From: Bacteroidota bacterium
Lineage (GTDB): Bacteria > Bacteroidota > Bacteroidia > AKYH767-A > OLB10
NCBI GenBank assembly: GCA_024638565.1
Contig: JAHEKC010000016.1
Location: 1-38,599 of the forward strand
DNA length: 38,599 bases
Reading direction: 5' to 3'
The notes beneath the pieces were generated by a model that did not search any database, was not told the DNA's origin, and was given only the letters and a program-made list of their open reading frames with translations. Positions 1-8,091 of the stretch are shown here, piece by piece. Each line of letters starts with the position of its first letter. The stretch's first letter is position 1. The position numbers and the translations under genes were made by a program.

Positions 1-1050
1 CGCCAGTACGCCGGTACGGTCATCGCGGTAACGCACGACCGGTATTTCCTCGACAATGTGGCAGGCTGGATCCTGGAGCTCGACCGCGGGGAAGGGCTGC
101 CCTGGAAAGGAAACTACTCATCATGGCTCGATCAGAAATCAAAACGCCTGGCCCAGGAAGAGAAACAGGAAAGCAAGCGGCGACGCACCCTGGAACGGGA
201 GCTGGAGTGGGTGCGCATGAGTCCGAAGGCAAGGCATGCCAAGGGGAAGGCCAGGCTGAAAGCATATGAGAGCCTGTTGAATGAGGACGTCAGGCAAAAG
301 GAAGAAAAACTCGAGATATTTATACCCAACGGACCGCGGCTGGGCAACCAGGTCATCGACGCGGAGCAGGTGGTCAAATCGTACGGTGACAAGTGCCTTT
401 ACGATGACCTGAATTTCCGGCTTCCCCCGAACGGCATAGTGGGTATCATCGGGCCCAATGGGGCGGGCAAGACCACCATATTCAGGATGATCATGGATAT
501 GGAGAAGCCCGATGGCGGCTCATTCGTGATGGGCCCCACCGTGGTGCCCGGCTATATCGACCAGGCGCATGCTGAAATAGATCCGGAAAAAACGGTCTGG
601 GAAACGATTTCCGGCGGCCATGAAACAATCGAAATGGGCGGGAAGAGCATTAACTCGCGGGCATATGTGGCACGGTTCAATTTCAACGGGGCCGACCAGG
701 AAAAGAAATGCGGTGTGCTCTCAGGCGGAGAGCGCAACCGGCTGCACCTGGCCCTCACGCTAAAGTCAGAAGCCAACGTGCTCCTGCTCGACGAACCCAC
801 GAACGACATCGACGTCAATACGCTCCGTGCACTTGAAGAAGCCCTTGATCATTTCGCGGGGTGTGCCGTGATCATATCCCATGACCGGTGGTTCCTGGAC
901 AGGGTTTGCACGCATATACTCGCATTCGAAGGAGACTCAAAAGTGTACTATTTCGAGGGCGGATTCTCGGATTACGAGGAAAACAGGAAGAAGCGGCTTG
1001 GAGATGTAACGCCCAAACGCATCCGGTACAAGCAACTGGTAAAGACATGA
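1..1050 (+). CDS. ettA: Energy-dependent translational throttle protein EttA (ABC-F ATPase), 5' end missing
   Basis: ABC-F proteins of the EttA type bind the ribosomal E site and gate the first elongation steps according to the ATP/ADP level. The reading frame is open from base 1, so the N-terminus lies outside the window. About 349 residues are visible out of roughly 555 usual for the family. The visible part starts at the end of ATPase domain 1 (THDRYFLDNV), followed by the Lys/Arg-rich linker that contacts P-site tRNA. ATPase domain 2 then has Walker A GPNGAGKT, signature LSGGERNR and Walker B LLLDEPTNDID. The ending with YYFEGGFSDYEE is typical of EttA rather than other ABC-F members. hisS follows after 54 bases. 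Family assignment is strong; the missing part is only inferred. Confidence 0.93.
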   Translation, partial: RQYAGTVIAVTHDRYFLDNVAGWILELDRGEGLPWKGNYSSWLDQKSKRLAQEEKQESKRRRTLERELEWVRMSPKARHAKGKARLKAYESLLNEDVRQKEEKLEIFIPNGPRLGNQVIDAEQVVKSYGDKCLYDDLNFRLPPNGIVGIIGPNGAGKTTIFRMIMDMEKPDGGSFVMGPTVVPGYIDQAHAEIDPEKTVWETISGGHETIEMGGKSINSRAYVARFNFNGADQEKKCGVLSGGERNRLHLALTLKSEANVLLLDEPTNDIDVNTLRALEEALDHFAGCAVIISHDRWFLDRVCTHILAFEGDSKVYYFEGGFSDYEENRKKRLGDVTPKRIRYKQLVKT

Positions 1051-1104
1051 CAACCCGAAAGGCCCCGGTTCGATTCACAGGTATTTAGTAGCTTTTCAGC
1101 GCTT

Positions 1105-2451
1105 ATGAAACCCACCATCCCCAAGGGCATGCGTGATTTTTCGCCGGTCGACATGACACGGCGGAACTTTATCCTGAACGCCATCTGCCAAGTGTACCGG
1201 CAGCATGGCTACCGGCAGATTGAAACACCTGCGATGGAAAACCTTTCGGTCCTCGAGGGCAAGTACGGTGCGGAAGGCGATACGCTGCTTTACCGGGTGC
1301 TCAACTCCGGCAAGCTTCCCGAGGGTCCGGCAAAGATCCACGACCTTTCCGAGAAAGGGCTGCGTTATGACCTTACCGTTCCGTTCGCCAGGTATGTGGT
1401 CATGCACCGGAACGAAATCACCTTTCCGTTCAAGCGGTACCAGGTACAGCCTGTGTGGCGCGCCGACCGGCCCCAGAAAGGGAGGTACCGCGAATTCTAC
1501 CAGTGCGATGCAGATGTGATCGGTTCCGATTCATTGCTCAACGAGGTGGAAATGGTGCAGATGATCACGGAAGTGTTTACCGCACTTGACATCCGAACAG
1601 AACTCCGGGTGAACAACAGGAAAGTGCTTGCGGGCCTCGCTGAAAAACTTGACATCCCTGACCGGTTTATGGAGCTGACCATCGGGCTTGACAAGCTGGA
1701 GAAAGCCGGGCTCGAAAAGGTGATGGACGAATGGCGTTCCCGTGGCATACCCTCCGAGGCACTTGCAAAGCTGGAGGAATTGCTGGCGAACAGCAGACCT
1801 GCCGGTGAACCGGGTGGTCATTTAACGGAATTCCTGCGTGGTTCCGAACCTGGTGAAAAGGGGATCGGGGAAGTGCAGTCCGTCCTGGACCTTTCCGGAA
1901 GGGAGGGAAACGCAAGTTTGAAATTTGACCTGACCCTTGCCCGCGGGCTGAATTACTATACCGGGATGATTTTCGAGGTAAAATGCACTGAAAAGGATTC
2001 CCAGTTCGGCGGAAGCCTGCTCGGTGGCGGAAGGTATGATGACCTGACCGGTGTTTTCGGGCTGCCGGGTGTGAGCGGGGTGGGGATTTCCTTCGGCGTG
2101 GACCGCATCCACGATGTGATGACCGGATTGGGGAAATTTGATAACAGGGCGCCAGGGACCGTTACACGAGTGATGTTCGTGAACTTCGGCGAAGCGGAGG
2201 CAGGACAGGCGCTCGGGATGGCGGATCGCATGCGGCTGGCCGGCATCGCCACAGAGGTTTACCCTGATGCCGCGAAAGTCAAGAAACAAATGAGTTACGC
2301 GGATGCCAACGCGATTCCGTTTGTAGCCCTGCTTGGCAGCGAGGAAATTAAATCGGGAAACGTCAAAGTAAAGGATATGCGTTCCGGTGAACAGGAAGAC
2401 ATGACAGTACAGGCGTTAATCGAAAAGATCCGAAAAGATGGTGAAACTTGA
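1105..2451 (+). CDS. hisS: Histidine--tRNA ligase
   Basis: This 448-residue class II aminoacyl-tRNA synthetase charges tRNA-His in the cytoplasm. The N-terminus PKGMRDFSP is the usual HisRS opening. Motif 2 lies around QPVWRADRPQKGRYREFYQ, and the histidine-specific HisA motif appears as RGLNYYTGMIFEV. A C-terminal anticodon-binding domain follows from about residue 345, ending near KIRKDGET. The length is normal for bacteria. The ATG at 1105 places the family N-terminus correctly. The last 14 bases overlap the start of the next gene, hutH, which suggests translational coupling between charging and breakdown of the same amino acid. Confidence 0.96.
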   Translation: MKPTIPKGMRDFSPVDMTRRNFILNAICQVYRQHGYRQIETPAMENLSVLEGKYGAEGDTLLYRVLNSGKLPEGPAKIHDLSEKGLRYDLTVPFARYVVMHRNEITFPFKRYQVQPVWRADRPQKGRYREFYQCDADVIGSDSLLNEVEMVQMITEVFTALDIRTELRVNNRKVLAGLAEKLDIPDRFMELTIGLDKLEKAGLEKVMDEWRSRGIPSEALAKLEELLANSRPAGEPGGHLTEFLRGSEPGEKGIGEVQSVLDLSGREGNASLKFDLTLARGLNYYTGMIFEVKCTEKDSQFGGSLLGGGRYDDLTGVFGLPGVSGVGISFGVDRIHDVMTGLGKFDNRAPGTVTRVMFVNFGEAEAGQALGMADRMRLAGIATEVYPDAAKVKKQMSYADANAIPFVALLGSEEIKSGNVKVKDMRSGEQEDMTVQALIEKIRKDGET

Positions 2452-3925
2452 ACTGACACCGGAACCGCTGGACCTGTCCGCTATTGGTGAGATCATCGCC
2501 GGTGGGGCACAGCTTTCGCTGAGCACCGGTGCATCAGAGCGGATCAGGGCCTGCAGGGCATTCCTCGAGGAAAAGCTATCGTCAGGCGACCATATCTATT
2601 ATGGCATCAATACCGGTTTCGGTGCCTTGTATAACAAGCGTATCCCGGAAGGAGATACACGCGCGCTCCAGACCAACCTGATCCGGTCCCATGCATGCGG
2701 CACGGGTGAAGAGGTGCCGGGGGAGCTGGTGAGACTGATGCTGTTGCTCAAGGCGCATGGTCTCGGGCTGGGACATTCGGGCGTCCGGCTCGAACTGGTC
2801 CGGCGGCTGATAGACTTTTATAACCATGAAGTGCTGCCGGTCGTGTACCAGCAAGGTTCACTGGGCGCTTCCGGTGACCTGGCACCGCTTGCACACCTGT
2901 CACTGCCCCTGATTGGCGAGGGAGAGGTCCATTACAAGGGTAAGAGACAGGCGGCAGCCTCCGTGCTCGGGGAGCTGGGATGGAAACCGCTGCAACTTGA
3001 AGCGAAGGAAGGGCTGGCACTGCTCAACGGTACGCAGTTCATGACGGCCTACGGCATTCATGCGCTGTTCGACGCCAACCGGCTTTCCGCAGCGGCGGCT
3101 CGTATCGCGGCGCTGTCCCTGGATGTATTCGACGGAAGGGCAGAAGCATTTCATCCTGCGGTGCATGGCGTGAGGCCGCATGCCGGGCAGGGGGACATCG
3201 CCAGGCGCGTGCGCGAATGGCTTGAAGGCAGCGAGCTGATCGCAAGGCCCAAGAAGCACGTGCAGGATCCATATGCATTCCGTTGCATACCGCAGGTGCA
3301 TGGCGCCAGCGCCGACACCATCGGGTACGTGTCGGGTGTTTTCGAGACGGAAATAAACTCGGTGACGGATAATCCCACGCTTTTCCCTGAGGAGAATCTC
3401 GTAATCTCCGCGGGTAATTTCCACGGGCAACCGCTGGCGCTGGCGCTGGATTTCCTGGCCATCGCCATGGCGGAACTGGGAAGCATTTCGGAACGGCGGA
3501 CCTACCAGCTGCTTTCCGGCCAGCGCGGCCTGCCGGTATTCCTGGCCCGCGAGCCGGGGCTGCACAGCGGGTTGATGATTCCCCAGTATACCGCGGCCTC
3601 GCTGGTATCCCAGAACAAGCAGCTGTGCACGCCGGCATCCGTGGACTCGATCGTTTCCTCCAACGGACAGGAGGATCATGTCAGCATGGGCGCCAATGCG
3701 GCCACGAAGCTTATTGATGTCAATGCAAATGTGGAGCGGATTCTCGCCATCGAGTTGCTGACGGCCGCCCAGGGACTCGAGTTCAGGAGGCCGTTGCGTT
3801 CGTCACCGGCGCAGGAGCAGATGGTGGAAGCTTACCGGGAGGAGGTCTCCTTCATGGCAGCCGACCGGCAGCTTTCGGTCGACATCGCCAGGTCAGTCGA
3901 TTTTCTTAGAACGTACGGTTTTTGA
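2438..3925 (+). CDS. hutH: Histidine ammonia-lyase
   Basis: This 495-residue protein of the aromatic amino acid lyase family is predicted to deaminate histidine to urocanate in the cytoplasm. The self-processing MIO cofactor triad Ala-Ser-Gly is at residues 144-146 in GSLGASGDLAPLAHL, and the active-site loop Tyr is in YGINTGFG (55-62). The substrate-selectivity position reads Ser84-His85 (NLIRSHACG), the histidine-type pair, where tyrosine lyases have His-Leu and phenylalanine lyases have Phe-Leu. The segment IELLTAAQGLEFRRP also fits histidine lyases. The ATG lies inside hisS (14-base overlap). No hutU, hutI or hutG is visible nearby. Some Bacteroidota homologues act on tyrosine in pigment pathways, but the Ser-His pair argues against that here. 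Confidence 0.9.
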   Translation: MVKLELTPEPLDLSAIGEIIAGGAQLSLSTGASERIRACRAFLEEKLSSGDHIYYGINTGFGALYNKRIPEGDTRALQTNLIRSHACGTGEEVPGELVRLMLLLKAHGLGLGHSGVRLELVRRLIDFYNHEVLPVVYQQGSLGASGDLAPLAHLSLPLIGEGEVHYKGKRQAAASVLGELGWKPLQLEAKEGLALLNGTQFMTAYGIHALFDANRLSAAAARIAALSLDVFDGRAEAFHPAVHGVRPHAGQGDIARRVREWLEGSELIARPKKHVQDPYAFRCIPQVHGASADTIGYVSGVFETEINSVTDNPTLFPEENLVISAGNFHGQPLALALDFLAIAMAELGSISERRTYQLLSGQRGLPVFLAREPGLHSGLMIPQYTAASLVSQNKQLCTPASVDSIVSSNGQEDHVSMGANAATKLIDVNANVERILAIELLTAAQGLEFRRPLRSSPAQEQMVEAYREEVSFMAADRQLSVDIARSVDFLRTYGF

Positions 3926-4291
3926 CCGGCGGGCCTTTGGAATAGTGCCTATGCGCGGATCCCCGTTCCTGATCATTTCACATATGCGGATGGCGTCCCG
4001 CTCGAAGTCCGGCAGGTCTTCATGCAACAGCCGCCAGGCCGTTTCACCCTTGCCGCCATTCAGCACGGTCACGGATGAAAGTCCGGGCATCTGGCTTTCC
4101 AGGCTCGCATGATGTGCATGGGTGGTGGCAATCCAGAGCCCGTTCACTTCGGCATGATCTTCCTTCCTGCGCGTCACGAACATCAGCTTCCCCGCCAGGT
4201 AGAAAGCATGGCACCCGAACATGGGCCTGACCTTTACCGGCAGCGGGTGGAGGTAGTCGAGTAGAAAGTCGAATGCAATCCGGCGTGTCAT
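3893..4291 (-). CDS. TfoX N-terminal domain family protein
   Basis: This 132-residue protein resembles the TfoX N-terminal domain family: a short alpha/beta domain with VRPMFGCHAFYLAGKLMFVT, close to the VRPMFGGYGIY-type motif seen in that family. The C-terminus is basic (ARRSKTVRSKKID). TfoX itself regulates competence in gammaproteobacteria, but single-domain relatives like this one have no settled function, so no role is assigned. The 3' end overlaps the 3' end of hutH by 33 bases in convergent orientation. It is divergent from purT across a 43-base gap that holds an exact TAnnTTTG element on this strand. The family call is moderate. Confidence 0.72.
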   Translation of the reverse strand: MTRRIAFDFLLDYLHPLPVKVRPMFGCHAFYLAGKLMFVTRRKEDHAEVNGLWIATTHAHHASLESQMPGLSSVTVLNGGKGETAWRLLHEDLPDFERDAIRICEMIRNGDPRIGTIPKARRSKTVRSKKID

Positions 4292-4321
4292 CAGTTGCGT
4301 TCCAAAGGCGTAATTTTACTT

Positions 4322-4329
4322 CAAATTTA
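4322..4329 (-). promoter_or_regulatory. Putative Bacteroidota -7 element for the TfoX-N gene
   Basis: Read on the minus strand this is TAAATTTG, an exact match to the Bacteroidota -7 consensus TAnnTTTG. It lies about 30 bases upstream of the minus-strand ATG at 4291. No good -33 TTG at the usual spacing is seen, so this is a half-supported promoter. Confidence 0.4.
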
Positions 4330-4334
4330 TTGAT

Positions 4335-5504
4335 ATGCGCAAGAAGATCATGCTGCTGGGATCCGGTGAACTCGGCAAGGAATTCGTTATCGCCTGCCAG
4401 CGGCTGGGGCAGTATGTGGTGGCTGTCGATCAGTACGACCATGCTCCTGCCATGCAGGTGGCCCATGACCGTGAAGTGGTGAACATGCTTGATGGTGACG
4501 CGCTCGACACCATTGTCCATAAGCATCAACCGGATATCATCGTCCCGGAGGTAGAGGCCATCCGCACGGAGCGTTTTTATGATTATGAAAAAGATGGCAT
4601 CCGGGTCATTCCCAGTGCGCGCGCAGTCAACTTTACCATGAACAGAAAGGCGATTCGCGACCTGGCGGCAGTGGAGCTGGGATTGCGGACTGCCAATTAC
4701 CGGTATGCGACCACCCTGGAAGGGGTGCAGGCGGCCGTGGACGAATTGGGTCTTCCCTGCATCGTGAAGCCGCTTATGTCATCGTCCGGCAAGGGACAGT
4801 CTCTTGTCCGTACGCGTGACGATGCAATGAAGGCCTGGGACTATGCGCAAAGCGGCCAACGCGGCGACGGCAACGAGGTAATCATCGAGGCCTTCGTGCG
4901 GTTTGAAAGTGAAATCACGTTGCTTACCGTTACCCAGATCGACGGCCCGGTATTATTCTGCCCGCCCATCGGTCACCGCCAGGAGCGCGGCGACTACCAG
5001 GAAAGCTGGCAGCCGCATGACATGGATGAACAGCAACTGGAGGAAGCCCGGGCGATGGCGGAAAAGGTGACCTCCAGCCTTGGCGGTCCCGGGATCTGGG
5101 GGGTGGAATTCTTCCTGACCCGGGACGGCGTGTATTTTTCAGAATTGTCACCCAGGCCCCACGATACGGGAATGGTCACCCTGGCCGGAACCCAGAATTT
5201 CTCCGAATTCGAGTTGCATGCCCGCGCCGTGCTGGGCTTGCCCATACCGGCTATTACCGCCGGGATGCCGGGTGCCAGCCACGTAATCCTCGCCGCAGAC
5301 GAGAATGCTTCATGGCCGCGCATCGAAGGCCTGGGAAACGCCGCTGCCATGCCGCGTACCGACATCCGTGTTTTTGGCAAGCCTGTCACGCGTCCGTACA
5401 GGCGGATGGCTGTCGCACTTGCTTACGGGAAGCCCGGGGAGGAAATGCATTCAATCCGGGAAAGGGCATCACAAGCAGCCGCCCAGGTAAGCGTTAACGG
5501 ATAG
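4335..5504 (+). CDS. purT: Formate-dependent phosphoribosylglycinamide formyltransferase PurT
   Basis: PurT uses ATP and formate to formylate GAR in purine synthesis, without needing 10-formyl-THF. The 389-residue length matches the family. The N-terminal pre-ATP-grasp domain begins with [15 protein letters not shown] and is followed by [10 protein letters not shown]. The central ATP-grasp part has [15 protein letters not shown] and the acidic metal-binding region [28 protein letters not shown]. The ATG at 4335 gives the canonical start. No other pur genes are next to it. A short inverted repeat (AAACCA/TGGTTT, about 5519-5534) follows the stop, but without a T-tract. Confidence 0.96.
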   Translation: MRKKIMLLGSGELGKEFVIACQRLGQYVVAVDQYDHAPAMQVAHDREVVNMLDGDALDTIVHKHQPDIIVPEVEAIRTERFYDYEKDGIRVIPSARAVNFTMNRKAIRDLAAVELGLRTANYRYATTLEGVQAAVDELGLPCIVKPLMSSSGKGQSLVRTRDDAMKAWDYAQSGQRGDGNEVIIEAFVRFESEITLLTVTQIDGPVLFCPPIGHRQERGDYQESWQPHDMDEQQLEEARAMAEKVTSSLGGPGIWGVEFFLTRDGVYFSELSPRPHDTGMVTLAGTQNFSEFELHARAVLGLPIPAITAGMPGASHVILAADENASWPRIEGLGNAAAMPRTDIRVFGKPVTRPYRRMAVALAYGKPGEEMHSIRERASQAAAQVSVNG

Positions 5505-5559
5505 TTAAATGTGTGTAAAACCACCAATGGTTTCATAGATTCTTCACCGCTCCATTCGT

Positions 5560-5567
5560 TACTTTTG
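5560..5567 (+). promoter_or_regulatory. Putative Bacteroidota -7 element for the thioredoxin-like gene
   Basis: TACTTTTG matches TAnnTTTG exactly and sits 19 bases before the ATG at 5587. A TTTC at 5531-5534 is the nearest -33-like sequence, but its spacer of 25 bases is longer than the usual 19-21. Confidence 0.45.
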
Positions 5568-5586
5568 GCTGGCTAAAAACGATGTA

Positions 5587-7083
5587 ATGAAGAGTGGTAT
5601 TTTCTATCCGGCGGTCCTGCTGGTTTGTGCGCTGTCCTTTTCGGTGGCCGCCCAGGAAACCGCAACCGGGAAAGGTTTCGAGATTACAGTTACGGTGAAA
5701 GGGCTTGAACCGGATTCGTTCTGTTACCTGGCAAATTATTTCGGCGACAAGCAATACATTATTGACTCCGTAAGGGTAAACGCGCAAGGCGCCGCCACCT
5801 ATAGTGCAGACACGCTGCTGCATCCAGGCATTTACCTCTTTGTGCTTCATGACAAGACATACCTGGAGATGGTAGTCGACAGGGACCAGCGATTCAAACT
5901 GAATACGGACAGGTCGGGCTTCATTAATCATATGAAGGTTGAAGGGTCAGAAGACAACAGGATTTTTTACGAATACCTTGTCTATATAAACGCCAAGGCG
6001 GCCGAAATGAAGACTCTTCAGAGTCGCTTCGGGGCACTTGAATCCAAGCCGCAGGAGCGTGACGAGGTGCGCAAGCGCATGATGGCGCTGAATGACGAGG
6101 TAATTGCGTTCAAGGAACAGTTTATCCGGGATAATCCCGACATGCTGATGACCAATGTGTTCAAGGCGACGAAGGAAGTAAATATGCCCGCTGAAAAGCC
6201 GCTGGATGCGTCCGGAGCGGTGGACAGCGTGGCGCTGTTTTACCAGTACCGGGAGCGGTTCCTGGAACATGTAGACCTATCTGACAACAGGTTGATCCGC
6301 ACACCCGTCCTGTACCCTAAGATCGAGCAGTACGTCAAGAAGCTGACACCCCAGATCCCTGACTCGATCAATGCCACAGCCGACTTCCTGATTGAAAAGG
6401 CGCAGGATAGCCCGGACATCTACAAGTTTATCGTTTGGTGGATCACCAACCAGTACGAGACTTCCAAGATCATGGGCATGGACGCCGTATTTGTCCACAT
6501 GGCGAAGAACTACTACACCAGGGAAAAGGCTTTCTGGGCGGATTCCACCACTATTTACAAGATACAGGAGCGCGCCCGGATCCTGGACCCGATACTTTTA
6601 GGCAAGCCCATGCGAAGCATGGTGTTGAAGGATACCTCCGGGGTTTACCGTTCACTGCACGACATTAAGGCGCCCTGGACCGTGCTGCTGATATGGGATC
6701 CGGACTGCGGCCATTGCAAGACCACCGTTCCAAAGCTTAAGACCCTTTATGATAAGGCGAAAGATCAGGGCCTGGAGGTATACGCGGTGGACAATGAGGC
6801 GGAATTGCAGAAGTGGAAGGATTTCATCAATGAGCATGACCTGAACTGGATAAACGTGGCCGACATGGATTTCCAGAATAATTTCAGGTACGAGCTGGAT
6901 ATCAAGACCACCCCGCAGCTTTTCCTGCTGGATGCCGAAAAAAAGATTGTGGCCAAGCAGATAGACGTATTTGCGCTTTCGGGGATGCTGGAGGATAAAC
7001 TGGGCATACCACTTAAGATGGAGAAACCCGAAGGTCATGATGACGAGGAGCCTTCGGAAGGAGAGGAGAACGGATCCCATTAA
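5587..7083 (+). CDS. Exported DUF4369/TlpA-like thioredoxin-fold protein
   Basis: This 498-residue protein has a signal peptide (about residues 1-22, ending SVAAQE). A DUF4369-like beta-rich N-terminal domain covers roughly residues 30-120, followed by a helical middle region of DUF5106 type. The C-terminal AhpC/TlpA-like thioredoxin domain covers about residues 345-475. The redox motif CGHC is at residues 374-377 within WDPDCGHCKTTVP, and the cis-Pro region is KTTPQLFLLD. It probably acts as a periplasmic thiol-disulfide oxidoreductase, as TlpA relatives in Bacteroidota do; the substrate is unknown. The tail is acidic (HDDEEPSEGEE). A putative promoter lies just upstream and a strong hairpin about 100 bases downstream, so it is probably monocistronic. 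Confidence 0.85.
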   Translation: MKSGIFYPAVLLVCALSFSVAAQETATGKGFEITVTVKGLEPDSFCYLANYFGDKQYIIDSVRVNAQGAATYSADTLLHPGIYLFVLHDKTYLEMVVDRDQRFKLNTDRSGFINHMKVEGSEDNRIFYEYLVYINAKAAEMKTLQSRFGALESKPQERDEVRKRMMALNDEVIAFKEQFIRDNPDMLMTNVFKATKEVNMPAEKPLDASGAVDSVALFYQYRERFLEHVDLSDNRLIRTPVLYPKIEQYVKKLTPQIPDSINATADFLIEKAQDSPDIYKFIVWWITNQYETSKIMGMDAVFVHMAKNYYTREKAFWADSTTIYKIQERARILDPILLGKPMRSMVLKDTSGVYRSLHDIKAPWTVLLIWDPDCGHCKTTVPKLKTLYDKAKDQGLEVYAVDNEAELQKWKDFINEHDLNWINVADMDFQNNFRYELDIKTTPQLFLLDAEKKIVAKQIDVFALSGMLEDKLGIPLKMEKPEGHDDEEPSEGEENGSH

Positions 7084-7183
7084 CTGCCAGGACAGGAAAC
7101 TTTTATTGACGGTACCAGGCACCCGGCAGCTCCATGCCGGGACGAATGTTAGGGGTACAACAGCAGGTATTCCAGGTAAAGAA

Positions 7184-7210
7184 AAAACCCCGCAAGGTGT
7201 GCGGGGTTTT
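7184..7210 (+). terminator. Intrinsic terminator after the thioredoxin-like gene
   Basis: A perfect 10-bp stem (AAAACCCCGC at 7184-7193, GCGGGGTTTT at 7201-7210) encloses a 7-base loop. The A-tract before and T-tract after the GC core make it usable in both directions. It lies 100 bases after the stop at 7083. Confidence 0.75.
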
Positions 7211-7234
7211 AAAACAAACGAAAAGACTAACCCT

Positions 7235-7294
7235 ATGAAACCATTATTCTTTATGACAGCCGCCGCCTGGGCGGTAAATCAAATCAAAATATAA
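7235..7294 (+). other. 19-codon mini-ORF downstream of the terminator
   Basis: A 19-codon frame starts with ATG at 7235, 24 bases after the terminator hairpin, behind an A-rich stretch that could serve as a Bacteroidota-type ribosome site. The peptide begins MKPLFFMTAAAWAV and looks like the start of a signal peptide or a small membrane peptide. It may be a real small protein, the fossil N-terminus of a lost exported protein, or chance. No homologue is recognised. Confidence 0.2.
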
Positions 7295-7333
7295 ATTCGG
7301 TACTCGTTTAGTTCAGTGGATGACCGGCCAGGT

Positions 7334-7341
7334 TAAGTTTG
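7334..7341 (+). promoter_or_regulatory. Orphan Bacteroidota -7-like element
   Basis: TAAGTTTG is an exact TAnnTTTG match, with a weak -33-like TTC at 7312-7314 (19-base spacer). No credible ORF follows for about 750 bases, so if active it would make a non-coding or long leader transcript. Confidence 0.3.
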
Positions 7342-7355
7342 GACTTCCGCTTTTT

Positions 7356-7402
7356 CAACCTCTCTTTTCACCAACCCCTCTTTGTCTGCTATCAACCTCT
7401 CT
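7356..7402 (+). repeat. Three short direct repeats CAACCYCTCT
   Basis: CAACCTCTCT at 7356-7365, CAACCCCTCT at 7372-7381 and CAACCTCTCT at 7393-7402 form three same-strand copies, starting 16 and 21 bases apart, within a pyrimidine-rich stretch just downstream of the orphan promoter-like element. They may be protein-binding sites; function unknown. Confidence 0.45.
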
Positions 7403-8091
7403 ATAATCTGCGCCCCTTGCGCTGCCCTGTCATCTGATTTGTGTTTGTAAATGTATTTGGATTTTGTGCTTTGTGTAAGTTGTTGGCTTGTAATTATTAA
7501 CACTTGAAAGTTAATTACGTGTAGGCATGAAGCGGGTGAGTACGGAATCCTGAAACGTGGTCATATCGGGCGTTGTGCGCGCATATGGCTGTCAGATCCG
7601 GCCCTGCCGGAAAGGGGATGTCAATGAAAACCGTGCCTGGCGACCGGTATTTTTGCAAGCGATGCGGGCCAATCGCGCGGTAGAAGAGGCCATTTTTGTG
7701 TGGCCGGCCAGGCTTCTTTTTATGTAGGAATGCGCCGGTACGCATACAGTTTTTGAGATCTGGCCATGCTGTAATGCCGTTCTGCTTACAGCCCCGTGCG
7801 TTAAATTTCTGGTCTATACGATGACTTTTTCCAGCTTTTTTGTAGGAGATTTTATAGATGATGGCGTTGCTTTAATTACAAGGATCTCATTATTAGGCAA
7901 GTAGTCCTTAAGGAGTAGTTGCAAAGCGCTGGAGTGCTGCCCTGGAAGCTTCAACATTTCAACTGCGGACCGCCCATTTCTTACAACGGCAAGAATGCGC
8001 CGCATTGGATTGATGAAAAGCCTGTTTTCGTGTACGTTGGCGTAACCAATTTATAAGCATGAGGTTTAATAAGCCAAAGCATTGTAATACT

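Larger units (their letters stand above)
7295..8091. other. About 800 bp without a convincing gene
   Basis: This stretch holds the orphan TAAGTTTG element, the CAACCYCTCT repeats and locally AT-rich DNA at 7430-7520. Around 7682-7720 there is an imperfect hairpin followed by T residues (AGAAG...CTTCTTTTT). A minus-strand frame of 63 codons at 7814-8005 has no recognisable family. The last part is the leader of the large T9SS cargo gene. The region could encode a small RNA between the orphan promoter and the 7.7-kb hairpin, or it could be decayed sequence. Confidence 0.4.

Noticed and set aside
2900-3679. Long minus-strand frame (259 codons) opposite hutH.
   Set aside because: It lies entirely inside a well-supported histidine ammonia-lyase gene and shows no domain; it is a shadow frame of GC-rich coding sequence.
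2438-3925. A histidine utilisation (hut) operon.
   Set aside because: Only hutH is present; the next genes are a convergent TfoX-N protein and purT.
7682-7720. Second intrinsic terminator in the gene-poor region.
   Set aside because: The stem is interrupted and asymmetric although T residues follow, so it is mentioned only as a possible small-RNA end.
7814-8005. Minus-strand frame of 63 codons in the gene-poor region.
   Set aside because: No recognisable family, no clear ribosome site or promoter, and it ends within AT-rich spacer. It could be a remnant, but there is not enough support to call a gene.
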